NCBI GenBank assembly: GCA_052168355.1
Contig: JBQLZQ010000004.1
Span: 1 to 5,112, forward strand
Direction of reading: 5' to 3'
DNA from: JBQLZQ01 sp052168355
Lineage (GTDB): Bacteria; Pseudomonadota; Alphaproteobacteria; DSM-16000; Inquilinaceae
Length of the DNA stretch: 5,112 nt
Position numbers and translations under genes: made by a program. Shown here piece after piece: positions 1-5,112 of the stretch. The notes under the pieces are model-generated. The model was not told the origin of the DNA, did no database searches, and worked only from the letters and a program-made list of their open reading frames with translations. Numbering within the stretch: the first letter of the stretch is position 1; every line of letters starts with the position of its first letter.

Positions 1-308
<308 letters not shown>

Positions 309-670
309 GACGGGCAGAGGCTGCCCCCTGCCCACTCCCAAACCAACACGCCATCCAAACCAAAACACCCGGTTTCAACCAGGCATCCCAACCCAAACCG
401 CGCATCGGCCCGAGATCCTTAACGCAAGGCATTTCCCTGCCCCGCGCCTCTCTCTGACTTAACCTCTCGAGGATAACCGGCAAACCTTAAAAGCCCGCCA
501 GCCCCCCTCGACTAAACCTCAAGACGCGCGCAACAGCAAAACACCCAGCACCAGATCAACCAATGACCCAACGCAAAGACCCGCCGTCCGCGCATCCCTT
601 CTTCTTCCATTCACTTGTCCTATATCCGCGCGACTCGACACCCGGAATTCCGGCCGCCGCGTCGTTGGGA
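309..670 (-). other. rRNA operon leader (transcribed spacer before 16S)
   Basis: This gene-free stretch of about 360 nt lies between the probable rRNA transcription start (near 666-670) and the mature 16S 5' end, and should be the removed 5' leader of the pre-rRNA. It contains a 12-bp palindrome near its start (642-653), a G/T-rich segment on the transcribed strand (about 331-405, many TTTGG repeats) and a compact hairpin beside the 16S (312-326). The leader should carry an antitermination boxA and one arm of the RNase III processing stem. Two weak boxA-like sites are present, at 571-582 (TCTTT core) and 485-496 (TTTAA core); neither matches the E. coli consensus at more than half its positions, so I do not call either. 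The partner arm of the processing stem would lie beyond the window. Short open frames here look like chance. Confidence 0.75.
312..326 (-). other. Hairpin immediately upstream of mature 16S
   Basis: GGGCAG and CTGCCC arms (312-317 and 321-326) flank a 3-nt loop, forming a perfect 6-bp GC-rich stem that ends about 4 nt from the mature 16S 5' end in the precursor. A role in pre-16S folding or 5'-end maturation is inferred from position only. Confidence 0.4.
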
Positions 671-676
671 GGGCGG

Positions 677-706
677 GTTATAGACCCGGCCCCGGACCAC
701 TGTCAA
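677..706 (-). promoter_or_regulatory. rRNA operon promoter (sigma-70 type)
   Basis: On the minus strand there is a perfect -35 box TTGACA (706-701), an 18-bp spacer and a -10 box TATAAC (682-677), about 370 bp upstream of the 16S. Transcription should start near 666-670. The bases after the -10 box are CCGCCCTCCC, a GC-rich discriminator of the kind linked to ppGpp control of stable-RNA promoters. The last -10 base is C rather than T. Loss of this T is common in alphaproteobacterial promoters, where CarD can compensate (known from Rhodobacter sphaeroides). Upstream of the -35 box is a short AT-rich patch (around 707-720) and, further away, an A/T block at 767-815; either could help polymerase binding, but no defined UP element is shown. 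The consensus match and position make this the best-supported promoter in the window. Confidence 0.82.
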
Positions 707-978
707 ACCCTATTATGACGGTTTTACGCGGTTCTTCATCATGGCCGGCCGATACCGCGTAGGCCCTTGATAAACATTCAAAAAATTTTAACGGGTTTGG
801 TTTATTCTTGGTTTCCGAAACAGTGTGAACATGCAAGACCGGGCCCGCGTCGCATCCCTGGGACAAAGCCGGTTGACACAAGGACTCCGCTTCCAGCAAG
901 GTGCGCCGGCTTTATGGTTAATATCGAAACGTTAAGGGGCTTCGGTCGCCGCCGGGACATTTGTGACACCGATAGGGT

Positions 979-990
979 CCGTCGCGACGG
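979..990. repeat. 12-bp perfect palindrome CCGTCGCGACGG
   Basis: A perfect inverted repeat lies 53 bp before the M23 start. Flanking GGG (975-977) and CCC (991-993) could lengthen the stem of an RNA hairpin, with one bulged T and a CGCG loop. It could be an operator or a 5'-UTR structure, or a chance event in GC-rich DNA. There is no T-run after it, so it does not resemble an intrinsic terminator. Confidence 0.35.
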
Positions 991-1031
991 CCCCGGCGAT
1001 GATCAAGCAGGCGGGATCGGCGCGGCTCTTC

Positions 1032-1036
1032 GGAGG
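1032..1036 (+). promoter_or_regulatory. Ribosome binding site of the M23 gene
   Basis: GGAGG lies 6 nt before GTG at 1043. This spacing fixes the start there rather than at the upstream in-frame ATGs (767, 914) or the next GTG (1049, 12 nt away). Confidence 0.75.
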
Positions 1037-1042
1037 AAATTG

Positions 1043-2383
1043 GTGAGCGTGAGTAAGACCACTTGGATTGCCGCTTCGGTTCTCTGCGGCCTGGTAGCCG
1101 TTCCCCTGGTTCATTATTCGGGCATTCTGACGACCACGGCGAGCGCGCGGGACCGATCGGTGTTCACCTTCGGCGACCTGGCCAACCATCCGGATCGGGG
1201 TGCCGCTCTCGACACGGCCCTGATGCATACCGTCGCCGACAGCCTTCTGGAACCCCCTGCCCTTGCTCGTCCCGATTTTCAGGTCCTGACCGTATCGGCC
1301 GGCGACACCCTGATGGGGTTGTTGACCGAGGCCGATATCGACAGCCGCGACGCGCACAACGCCATTGTCGCGCTGAGCGACCTTTATGATCCACGGCGGC
1401 TCCAGATCGGTCAGGAGCTCACCGTTACCTTTGGGCAGGACGATGGCGGGCTCCAGTTCTCGTCGCTGACCCTCCGGCCCGATGTCGATCGGACGGTGGT
1501 GGTGAGCCGGTCGGACGACGGATTCGACGCGGCCGAAATCGAAAACCGCCTCGAGACCCGGCTTACCGCCGGGTCCGGCGTGATCGAAAGCAGCTTGTAT
1601 GCGGCCACCAACGGCGCCGGCGTTCCCGATCAGATCCTGATCGACCTGATGCGGGTCTATTCCTACGACGTCGACTTCCAGCGCGACATCCAGGCCGGCG
1701 ACGGGTTCCGGGTGTTGTTCGAACAGGAATTCGATCCGGAGGGAACTCTGGCCCGCAACGGCGCGGTGTTGTTCGCGACCCTGATCCTGAACGGCCAGGA
1801 AAAGCCGATCTATCGCTTTGAGACCGACGACGGTGTCGTCGACTACTACGATCGGGACGGGCAGAGCGTCCGCCGCGCCCTGATGCGGACCCCCATCGAC
1901 GGCGCCCGCATCAGTTCCAATTTCGGCATGCGCCGCCATCCCGTGCTCGGCTACAACAAGATGCATCGCGGCACCGATTTTGCCGCCCCCAGCGGCACAC
2001 CGATCTACGCGTCGGGCGACGGGGTGATCGACTTCATCGGCCGCAACGGCGGCTATGGCAACTTCATCCGCATCCGGCACAATTCCAGCCTGGGCAGCGC
2101 CTACGCTCATATGAAGGGGTTCGCCAAGGGTCTGAACCGCGGCGACCGGGTGCGCCAGGGTCAGGTGATCGGTTATGTCGGCACCACCGGCCGGTCGACG
2201 GGGCCTCACCTCCATTACGAAGTCCTTGTCGACAGCCGGCAGGTCAATCCGCTGAGCGTCGACCTGCCCACCGGCCGGACGCTGGAAGGCACCGAGTTGG
2301 CCGAGTTCCGCGACACGGTGGGAACCATCGATCGCCATTATCGGACCCTGATCGACGAACCTCTGGTTGCCTCCCGCCCGTAA
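1043..2383 (+). CDS. Membrane-anchored M23 (LytM-type) peptidoglycan peptidase, MepM-like
   Basis: This 446-residue protein probably cuts peptide cross-links in peptidoglycan during wall growth, acting in the periplasm. A short basic start is followed by one hydrophobic segment (about residues 7-28), a signal anchor or uncleaved signal peptide. Residues about 81-130 contain a LysM/OapA-like unit (LTVSAGDTLMGLL near 82-94, RLQIGQELTV near 119-128), then a middle region (about 178-285) like that of MepM/Csd3-type enzymes. The C-terminal M23 domain (about 288-410) is complete: HRGTD gives zinc ligands H308 and D312, YAH gives H356, and HLH gives H389 and H391. All catalytic positions are intact, so an active zinc endopeptidase is expected, unlike degenerate LytM activators such as EnvC or NlpD. 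The start is GTG with a GGAGG 6 nt upstream. The gene stands alone, divergent from the rRNA operon and convergent with the VOC gene. The family is sure; exact cleavage specificity (D,D- or L,D-linkage) is not readable. Confidence 0.92.
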   Translation: MSVSKTTWIAASVLCGLVAVPLVHYSGILTTTASARDRSVFTFGDLANHPDRGAALDTALMHTVADSLLEPPALARPDFQVLTVSAGDTLMGLLTEADIDSRDAHNAIVALSDLYDPRRLQIGQELTVTFGQDDGGLQFSSLTLRPDVDRTVVVSRSDDGFDAAEIENRLETRLTAGSGVIESSLYAATNGAGVPDQILIDLMRVYSYDVDFQRDIQAGDGFRVLFEQEFDPEGTLARNGAVLFATLILNGQEKPIYRFETDDGVVDYYDRDGQSVRRALMRTPIDGARISSNFGMRRHPVLGYNKMHRGTDFAAPSGTPIYASGDGVIDFIGRNGGYGNFIRIRHNSSLGSAYAHMKGFAKGLNRGDRVRQGQVIGYVGTTGRSTGPHLHYEVLVDSRQVNPLSVDLPTGRTLEGTELAEFRDTVGTIDRHYRTLIDEPLVASRP

Positions 2384-2407
2384 GACCGAGACCTTCTCCG
2401 GCCCGTC

Positions 2408-2424
2408 GGCCGCGGTCGGCGGCC
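2408..2424. terminator. GC-rich hairpin between convergent genes
   Basis: In the 62-bp gap between two convergent stop codons, GGCCGC (2408-2413) and GCGGCC (2419-2424) form a perfect 6-bp stem with a 5-nt loop. It would fold on either strand. There is no T-run on either side, so it is not a classical intrinsic terminator; it may act as a 3'-end stabiliser or a pause site, or be incidental. Confidence 0.3.
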
Positions 2425-2445
2425 AATCGGTCAGATGCCAGCCAG

Positions 2446-3261
2446 TCAAGCAGCGGCGAGCGTGAGCGATACCCCCGTGGCGTGGTCCGGATCGACCGCC
2501 AGGATGTTTTCCGTTCGCCGATAGACGATCTGAGCCTGGTCCAGAAGGGCCGCGGCCGTATCGGCGTCCGCGACCTCTACCGTCAGCGCCCGCAGACCGG
2601 CCGCCGCCTCGTGCGACGTGGGACCAAGACGCAGAACCGTCGGCCCCGCCCTTACGGTGACGGCGTCCGAGGAGACGGCGACGGCGCCCGCTCCGAACAC
2701 GGTCCCATAGACATCGACCAAACGGTCCGGGCGATCGACCGCGACGTCCAACGCGCGGATGCCTTGGGCGCCATTGGCATGGGTCAGCCACGCCCGGCGC
2801 CGGATCAGGGCCGGAGTGAGGTGCTGGCAGAGAAACGCCGGCATGCCAAAGACGGTCGGATCGCTGGGGTGAACCAGCTTGAAGGCGGGCCGCGCTTCCC
2901 CCTCGGGCAACTCCAGGATCCGGGCAAGGTCGTGGGGCTGTTGATCATCGGCATAGCCGGCCCGGTGCAATGTCTCAGCGGCCGACGCGGCATCCTTCGT
3001 CGCAAAGGCGGCACCCTGCAAACCCTGTCGTTCGGCCAGAAAGCGATCCAGGCCGTGGACATAGAGGGAAGGATCGACGACCCCCAGGATCTCGATATAG
3101 TCATGCGGGAACATCACGCAGTAGTTGGCCGTCCCCCAGCCGATATGGCGGCCGCGCGGGGTCACCGAGAACCCAAGCCGGATCCAGTCCCGCCGGGCCG
3201 CCTCCAGATCTCTGGCCGCCACGATCACGTGATCGACGCCGGAGGCCAGACCGCCCGTCAC
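2446..3261 (-). CDS. Glyoxalase-like VOC superfamily protein
   Basis: This 271-residue protein resembles the Glyoxalase_3-like branch of the vicinal oxygen chelate superfamily: metal-dependent enzymes of mixed function (isomerases, dioxygenases, lyases) or binding proteins. The N-terminal module starts GVDHVIVAARDLEAA (residues 8-22, H11 a likely metal ligand) and continues with RHIGWGTANYCVMF (38-51) and DYIEILGV (54-61, E57 a likely second ligand). H147 in CQHLTP follows a central region. A second, weaker VOC-like repeat begins at GIRALDVAVDRPDRLVDVYG (167-186) and runs to the C-terminus. The reading frame is open further upstream, but GGGAGGAA at 3275-3268, 8 nt before a GTG at 3261, supports this start; the extra upstream residues are basic low-complexity sequence overlapping the DUF924 gene. 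It follows that gene by 16 bp, so it is probably the second gene of an operon. The substrate is unknown; this family should not be read as true methylglyoxal glyoxalase I. Confidence 0.85.
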   Translation of the reverse strand: MTGGLASGVDHVIVAARDLEAARRDWIRLGFSVTPRGRHIGWGTANYCVMFPHDYIEILGVVDPSLYVHGLDRFLAERQGLQGAAFATKDAASAAETLHRAGYADDQQPHDLARILELPEGEARPAFKLVHPSDPTVFGMPAFLCQHLTPALIRRRAWLTHANGAQGIRALDVAVDRPDRLVDVYGTVFGAGAVAVSSDAVTVRAGPTVLRLGPTSHEAAAGLRALTVEVADADTAAALLDQAQIVYRRTENILAVDPDHATGVSLTLAAA

Positions 3262-3269
3262 AGTCGGTT

Positions 3270-3275
3270 CCTCCC
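3270..3275 (-). promoter_or_regulatory. Ribosome binding site of the VOC gene
   Basis: GGGAGG (minus strand, 3275-3270) sits inside the 16-bp gap after the DUF924 stop codon and 8 nt before GTG at 3261. It selects that GTG over upstream in-frame starts. Confidence 0.75.
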
Positions 3276-3277
3276 GA

Positions 3278-3829
3278 TCAGAATGACGACCCCGGCTGCT
3301 CGAGGAAGCGCCGCTCCTCCTCCGTCGAGGGTCGGCCAAGCACGGCGTTCCGATGGGGGAAGCGGCCGAACCGCGCAATGATGACGCGATGCCGCTCGGC
3401 ATAATCCAGATAGTTGGCGTTGTCCGTGCGCTCGCGAAACAGCCGTACGACCAAGGTCTGATCGTCCAGATCCTCGCTGTGCTCCAGCGGCAGATAGAGG
3501 AAACACCGGTGATGATCGTCGATCCCGGGTGCGCGGTCGAAGCCGTCTTTGAGGGCCCGGCGCGTCACCGCCCTGGCCGACGCATCCGTGGCGAACGCCT
3601 GCGGGCTGTCCCGGAAAAGGTTGCGCGGAAGCTGGTCAAGCACCAGGCAAAGCGCCACGCAGCCCAACGGCGTCCGCTGCCAGTCGTCATGGTTGCCTGC
3701 AGCGGCTCGATGATAGGTGTCGAGAAAACGGCGGCGGAGTTCGTCGTCGAAGGCGGCGTCCTTTTTGAACCACGCGGCTTCGCCGGCCTCTTCGAACCAG
3801 AATTTCAGAATTTCCGCGTCGGCAGCCAT
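3278..3829 (-). CDS. DUF924 family protein
   Basis: This 183-residue, probably cytoplasmic protein belongs to the DUF924 family, predicted to be helical and TPR-like and lacking an established biochemical role. Signature blocks appear in the expected order: ILKFWF (7-12), a W-F pair at 20-21, LDQLPRNLFR (64-73) followed by AFATD (78-82), HHRCFLYLPLEHSED (106-120), and a C-terminal FGRFPHRNAVLGR (154-166) with STEEE (168-172). The full family length is present and nothing looks missing. The ATG at 3829 puts the FWF motif about 10 residues from the start, as is usual; in-frame ATGs further upstream would add an Arg/Trp-rich leader reaching towards and across the divergent transporter start. No ribosome site is visible before this ATG, and a promoter-like element ends where a leaderless transcript would begin. 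It is the likely first gene of an operon with the VOC gene. Confidence 0.9.
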   Translation of the reverse strand: MAADAEILKFWFEEAGEAAWFKKDAAFDDELRRRFLDTYHRAAAGNHDDWQRTPLGCVALCLVLDQLPRNLFRDSPQAFATDASARAVTRRALKDGFDRAPGIDDHHRCFLYLPLEHSEDLDDQTLVVRLFRERTDNANYLDYAERHRVIIARFGRFPHRNAVLGRPSTEEERRFLEQPGSSF

Positions 3830-3902
3830 CGGATCAGATATGGTCCATCGGCGTGTCGCGATCAACTTCCATCCCCTGCCCCACTCCATTCCATCGGCTG
3901 CC
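3830..3902. other. Divergent intergenic region, DUF924 and MFS genes
   Basis: This 73-bp gap must hold the promoters or control sites for both directions unless the transporter starts further upstream. The rightward side shows neither a Shine-Dalgarno sequence before ATG 3903 nor a recognisable promoter. An in-frame ATG at 3840 is an alternative transporter start that would add 21 residues. Confidence 0.5.
3837..3865 (-). promoter_or_regulatory. Possible promoter for the DUF924-VOC operon
   Basis: On the minus strand, TTGATC (3865-3860), a 17-bp spacer and CATATC (3842-3837) form a weak sigma-70-like pair (4 of 6 and 3 of 6 matches). The expected start, about 7 nt after the -10 box, coincides with the A of the ATG at 3829, which would give a leaderless message. 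The placement is attractive but the boxes are weak. Confidence 0.3.
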
Positions 3903-5060
3903 ATGTCATTCATCGCCGCTCTTCGCCGGGCCGGGCCGGCCGCGCCGACCATTGCCCTGGTGTTCTTCATCAACGGCACCGTCTTCGGCAACTGGGTTCC
4001 GCGGATTCCGGACGTTCAACGGAGCCTGGATCTGGGCGAAGCCGCGCTGGGCCTGGCCCTGCTGGGACTGCCCGTCGGATCGTTGATCGCCATGCAGGGA
4101 ACCGGCTGGCTGATCGCGCGCTTTGGCGCCGCGCGCGTGACCCTGGCGGCGATGGTGATGACCTGTGCCGCGGTAACGCTGCCGGCGCTGGCGCCATCCC
4201 TGTTTTCGCTCGGCGCGGCGTTGGCGGTGTTCGGCGCTGCAACGGGGATGCTCGACGTGGCGATGAACGCCGAAGCCGATGCGGTGGAACGGGCCGGCGG
4301 TGTTCCTTTGATGGGTCTGTGCCACGGCATGTTCAGTGTCGGCGGCATGGTGGGGGCGGTGATGGGCGGGCTGACGGCGGAGTTTGGCATCCAGCCGCCG
4401 CTCCATCTGGCCGTCGCGGGCACCGGTCTGGCCTGTCTAGGTCTCGCGTTCGGCCATCATCTTCCCAGTCGCCGGGGCACCCCCGGGATCGGTTCGGTCC
4501 TGGCGCTTCCGACCCGGCGTCTGGTTGGTCTGGCGATCATCTGCTTTATCGCGCTGATGGGCGAAGGGGCGATGGCCGATTGGAGCGCCGTCTATCTGAG
4601 CGGCACCCTGGAGGCCACACCGGTGCTCGCCGCCGCCGGCTTTGCCGCCTTTTCCCTGGCCATGGCGATCGGACGCATCGGCAGCGACGCCATCGTCCGG
4701 CGCTTTGGCCCGCGCCGCGTCGTCGAAGTCGGCGGTCTGATCGCGGCCCTCGGCATGGGGCTGGCGGTAACGGCGGGGTCCGCCTCTGCGGCGGTCACCG
4801 GGTTTGCCTGTGTCGGGCTGGGCTACGCAGCCATGGTCCCGATCCTGTTTAGGGCCGCCGCCCGGGCGCCGGGCCGCACGCCCGGCACCAATATCGCGGC
4901 GGTGGCGACCATCGGCTACACGGGCTTTCTAGCCGGCCCGCCGCTGATCGGGTTCGTGGCGGAGGCGGTGGGTTTGGGGGTCGCGCTGGGACTGCTGGTG
5001 CCGATCAGTCTTATCGTCACCGGTTTGGCCCGCCGCAGCCACCTGCCCGATCGCCTTTAG
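3903..5060 (+). CDS. MFS transporter, YbjJ/MosC-like
   Basis: This 385-residue inner-membrane protein has about 12 hydrophobic segments and belongs to the major facilitator superfamily. It best resembles the YbjJ / MosC-like group, in which MosC was linked to rhizopine metabolism and most members have no known substrate. Characteristic stretches are FGNWVPRIPDVQ (28-39) after the first helix, LDVAMNAEADAVE (117-129), HGMFSVGGMVGA (141-152), MGEGAMADWSAVYL (219-232, with acidic E221 and D226 inside the membrane region), the loop GRIGSDAIVRRFGPRR (257-272) comparable to MFS motif A, and GYTGFLAGPPLIGF (338-351). The length is normal for the group. The ATG at 3903 places the first helix about 12 residues in; ATG 3840 is an alternative, and neither has a clear ribosome site. 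The stop codon directly abuts a probable insertion-sequence end, so the original C-terminus could have been altered by a few residues. The transport direction (efflux or uptake) cannot be told. Confidence 0.88.
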   Translation: MSFIAALRRAGPAAPTIALVFFINGTVFGNWVPRIPDVQRSLDLGEAALGLALLGLPVGSLIAMQGTGWLIARFGAARVTLAAMVMTCAAVTLPALAPSLFSLGAALAVFGAATGMLDVAMNAEADAVERAGGVPLMGLCHGMFSVGGMVGAVMGGLTAEFGIQPPLHLAVAGTGLACLGLAFGHHLPSRRGTPGIGSVLALPTRRLVGLAIICFIALMGEGAMADWSAVYLSGTLEATPVLAAAGFAAFSLAMAIGRIGSDAIVRRFGPRRVVEVGGLIAALGMGLAVTAGSASAAVTGFACVGLGYAAMVPILFRAAARAPGRTPGTNIAAVATIGYTGFLAGPPLIGFVAEAVGLGVALGLLVPISLIVTGLARRSHLPDRL

Positions 5061-5112
5061 CAGGCTGCTGAAGAATCTGCTCGAGAGCCGATTATGTTGG
5101 CTCCTAAGCAGG
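5061..5112 (+). mobile_element. Probable insertion sequence end (IS1182-like), truncated by window
   Basis: The sequence CAGGCTGCTGAAGAA directly after the transporter stop resembles terminal inverted repeats often seen in IS1182-type elements. About 30 bp further in, an ATG opens a frame beginning MLAPKQ, similar to the MMGPKQ-like starts I recall for transposases of that family. The other end, the transposase body and any target duplication lie outside the window, so the family is tentative. The exact left boundary could be a few bases earlier, inside the transporter's TTTAG. Confidence 0.45.
5094..5112 (+). CDS. Possible transposase start (partial, first six codons)
   Basis: ATG at 5094 begins codons for M-L-A-P-K-Q and runs off the window end. 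IS1182-type transposases often begin similarly. The start codon lies in the 9-nt loop of a GAGCC/GGCTC hairpin (5085-5103), and only a weak GAGAG could serve as ribosome site. With so few codons this rests on the surrounding IS-like sequence. Confidence 0.28.

Larger units (their letters stand above)
707..1042. other. Intergenic region between rRNA promoter and M23 gene
   Basis: No convincing gene is seen in these 336 bp. They must hold the promoter and 5' untranslated region of the M23 gene on the plus strand. There is an AT-rich block at about 767-815, unusual for this GC-rich window, a TTGACA at 873-878 with no -10 box at the right distance, an AT-rich TTATGGTTAATATC stretch at 912-925, and a perfect 12-bp palindrome at 979-990. 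The frame of the M23 gene stays open back to an ATG at 767, but composition and the ribosome site at 1032-1036 argue that this extension is not translated. I cannot place the M23 promoter with confidence. Confidence 0.6.

Noticed and set aside
485..496. boxA-like antitermination site in the rRNA leader
   Set aside because: Only about half the E. coli boxA positions match, and a second equally weak candidate exists at 571-582, so neither can be preferred.
873..878. TTGACA as a -35 box for the M23 gene
   Set aside because: No -10-like hexamer lies 16-18 bp downstream; the nearest AT-rich stretch is about 33 bp away.
678..899. Minus-strand 73-codon open frame
   Set aside because: It overlaps the rRNA promoter and has no ribosome site or recognisable sequence.
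918..935. Possible CtrA binding site (TTAA ... TTAA)
   Set aside because: The two TTAA halves are 10 bp apart; the CtrA consensus needs 7.
932..2791. Long minus-strand open frame (619 codons) opposite the M23 gene
   Set aside because: It is antisense to a gene with complete M23 motifs, its translation is Arg/Gly/Ala-rich without recognisable domains, and it spans a convergent gene end. Long antisense frames are expected in GC-rich coding DNA.
2482..3381. Plus-strand open frame of 299 codons across the VOC gene
   Set aside because: It lies opposite a gene with clear VOC motifs and a good ribosome site, and its own translation shows no family resemblance.
3353..4852. Plus-strand open frame of 499 codons across the DUF924 and MFS genes
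   Set aside because: It runs antisense to DUF924 and out of frame with the transporter. The transporter frame shows proper membrane helices and motifs, while this one is Arg/Gly-rich.

Overview
The window looks like high-GC alphaproteobacterial DNA. The clearest evidence is the 5' portion of a 16S rRNA gene at the left edge, on the minus strand. Its opening stretch (AACGAACGCTGGCGGCAGGC, then CTAACACATGCAAGTCG) and its short V1 loop are typical of Alphaproteobacteria. A Rhodospirillales-like lineage is my best guess, from memory of such sequences and without any alignment. The protein genes fit: GC-rich codons, GTG starts behind good GGAGG ribosome sites, and families common in that class.

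Layout from left to right. (1) 1-308: start of a 16S rRNA gene read leftwards, cut by the window edge. (2) About 309-706: its transcribed leader and a strong promoter (TTGACA, 18-bp spacer, TATAAC) firing leftwards. (3) 707-1042: a divergent intergenic stretch with an AT-rich block and a 12-bp palindrome. (4) 1043-2383, plus strand: a membrane-anchored M23 (LytM-type) peptidoglycan peptidase of the MepM kind. (5) 2384-2445: a short convergent gap with a GC-rich hairpin. (6) 2446-3261 and 3278-3829, minus strand: a probable two-gene operon, DUF924 protein first and then a glyoxalase-like VOC protein, 16 bp apart. (7) 3903-5060, plus strand: a divergent MFS transporter of the YbjJ/MosC type. (8) 5061-5112: what looks like the first bases of an insertion sequence, probably IS1182-like, with the first six codons of its transposase.

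The genes do not form an obvious pathway. The M23 enzyme is a cell-wall housekeeping function placed divergently from an rRNA operon. The VOC and DUF924 genes are probably co-transcribed, and the transporter faces away from them across a 73-bp gap, so all three could share control, but no substrate can be read from the sequence. The window begins inside a 16S gene and ends inside a probable IS end, so it may be a whole assembly contig bounded by two multicopy repeats. I found no convincing undescribed system. The more interesting points are regulatory: the rRNA promoter architecture, a possible leaderless DUF924 transcript, and a hairpin holding the transposase start codon in its loop.
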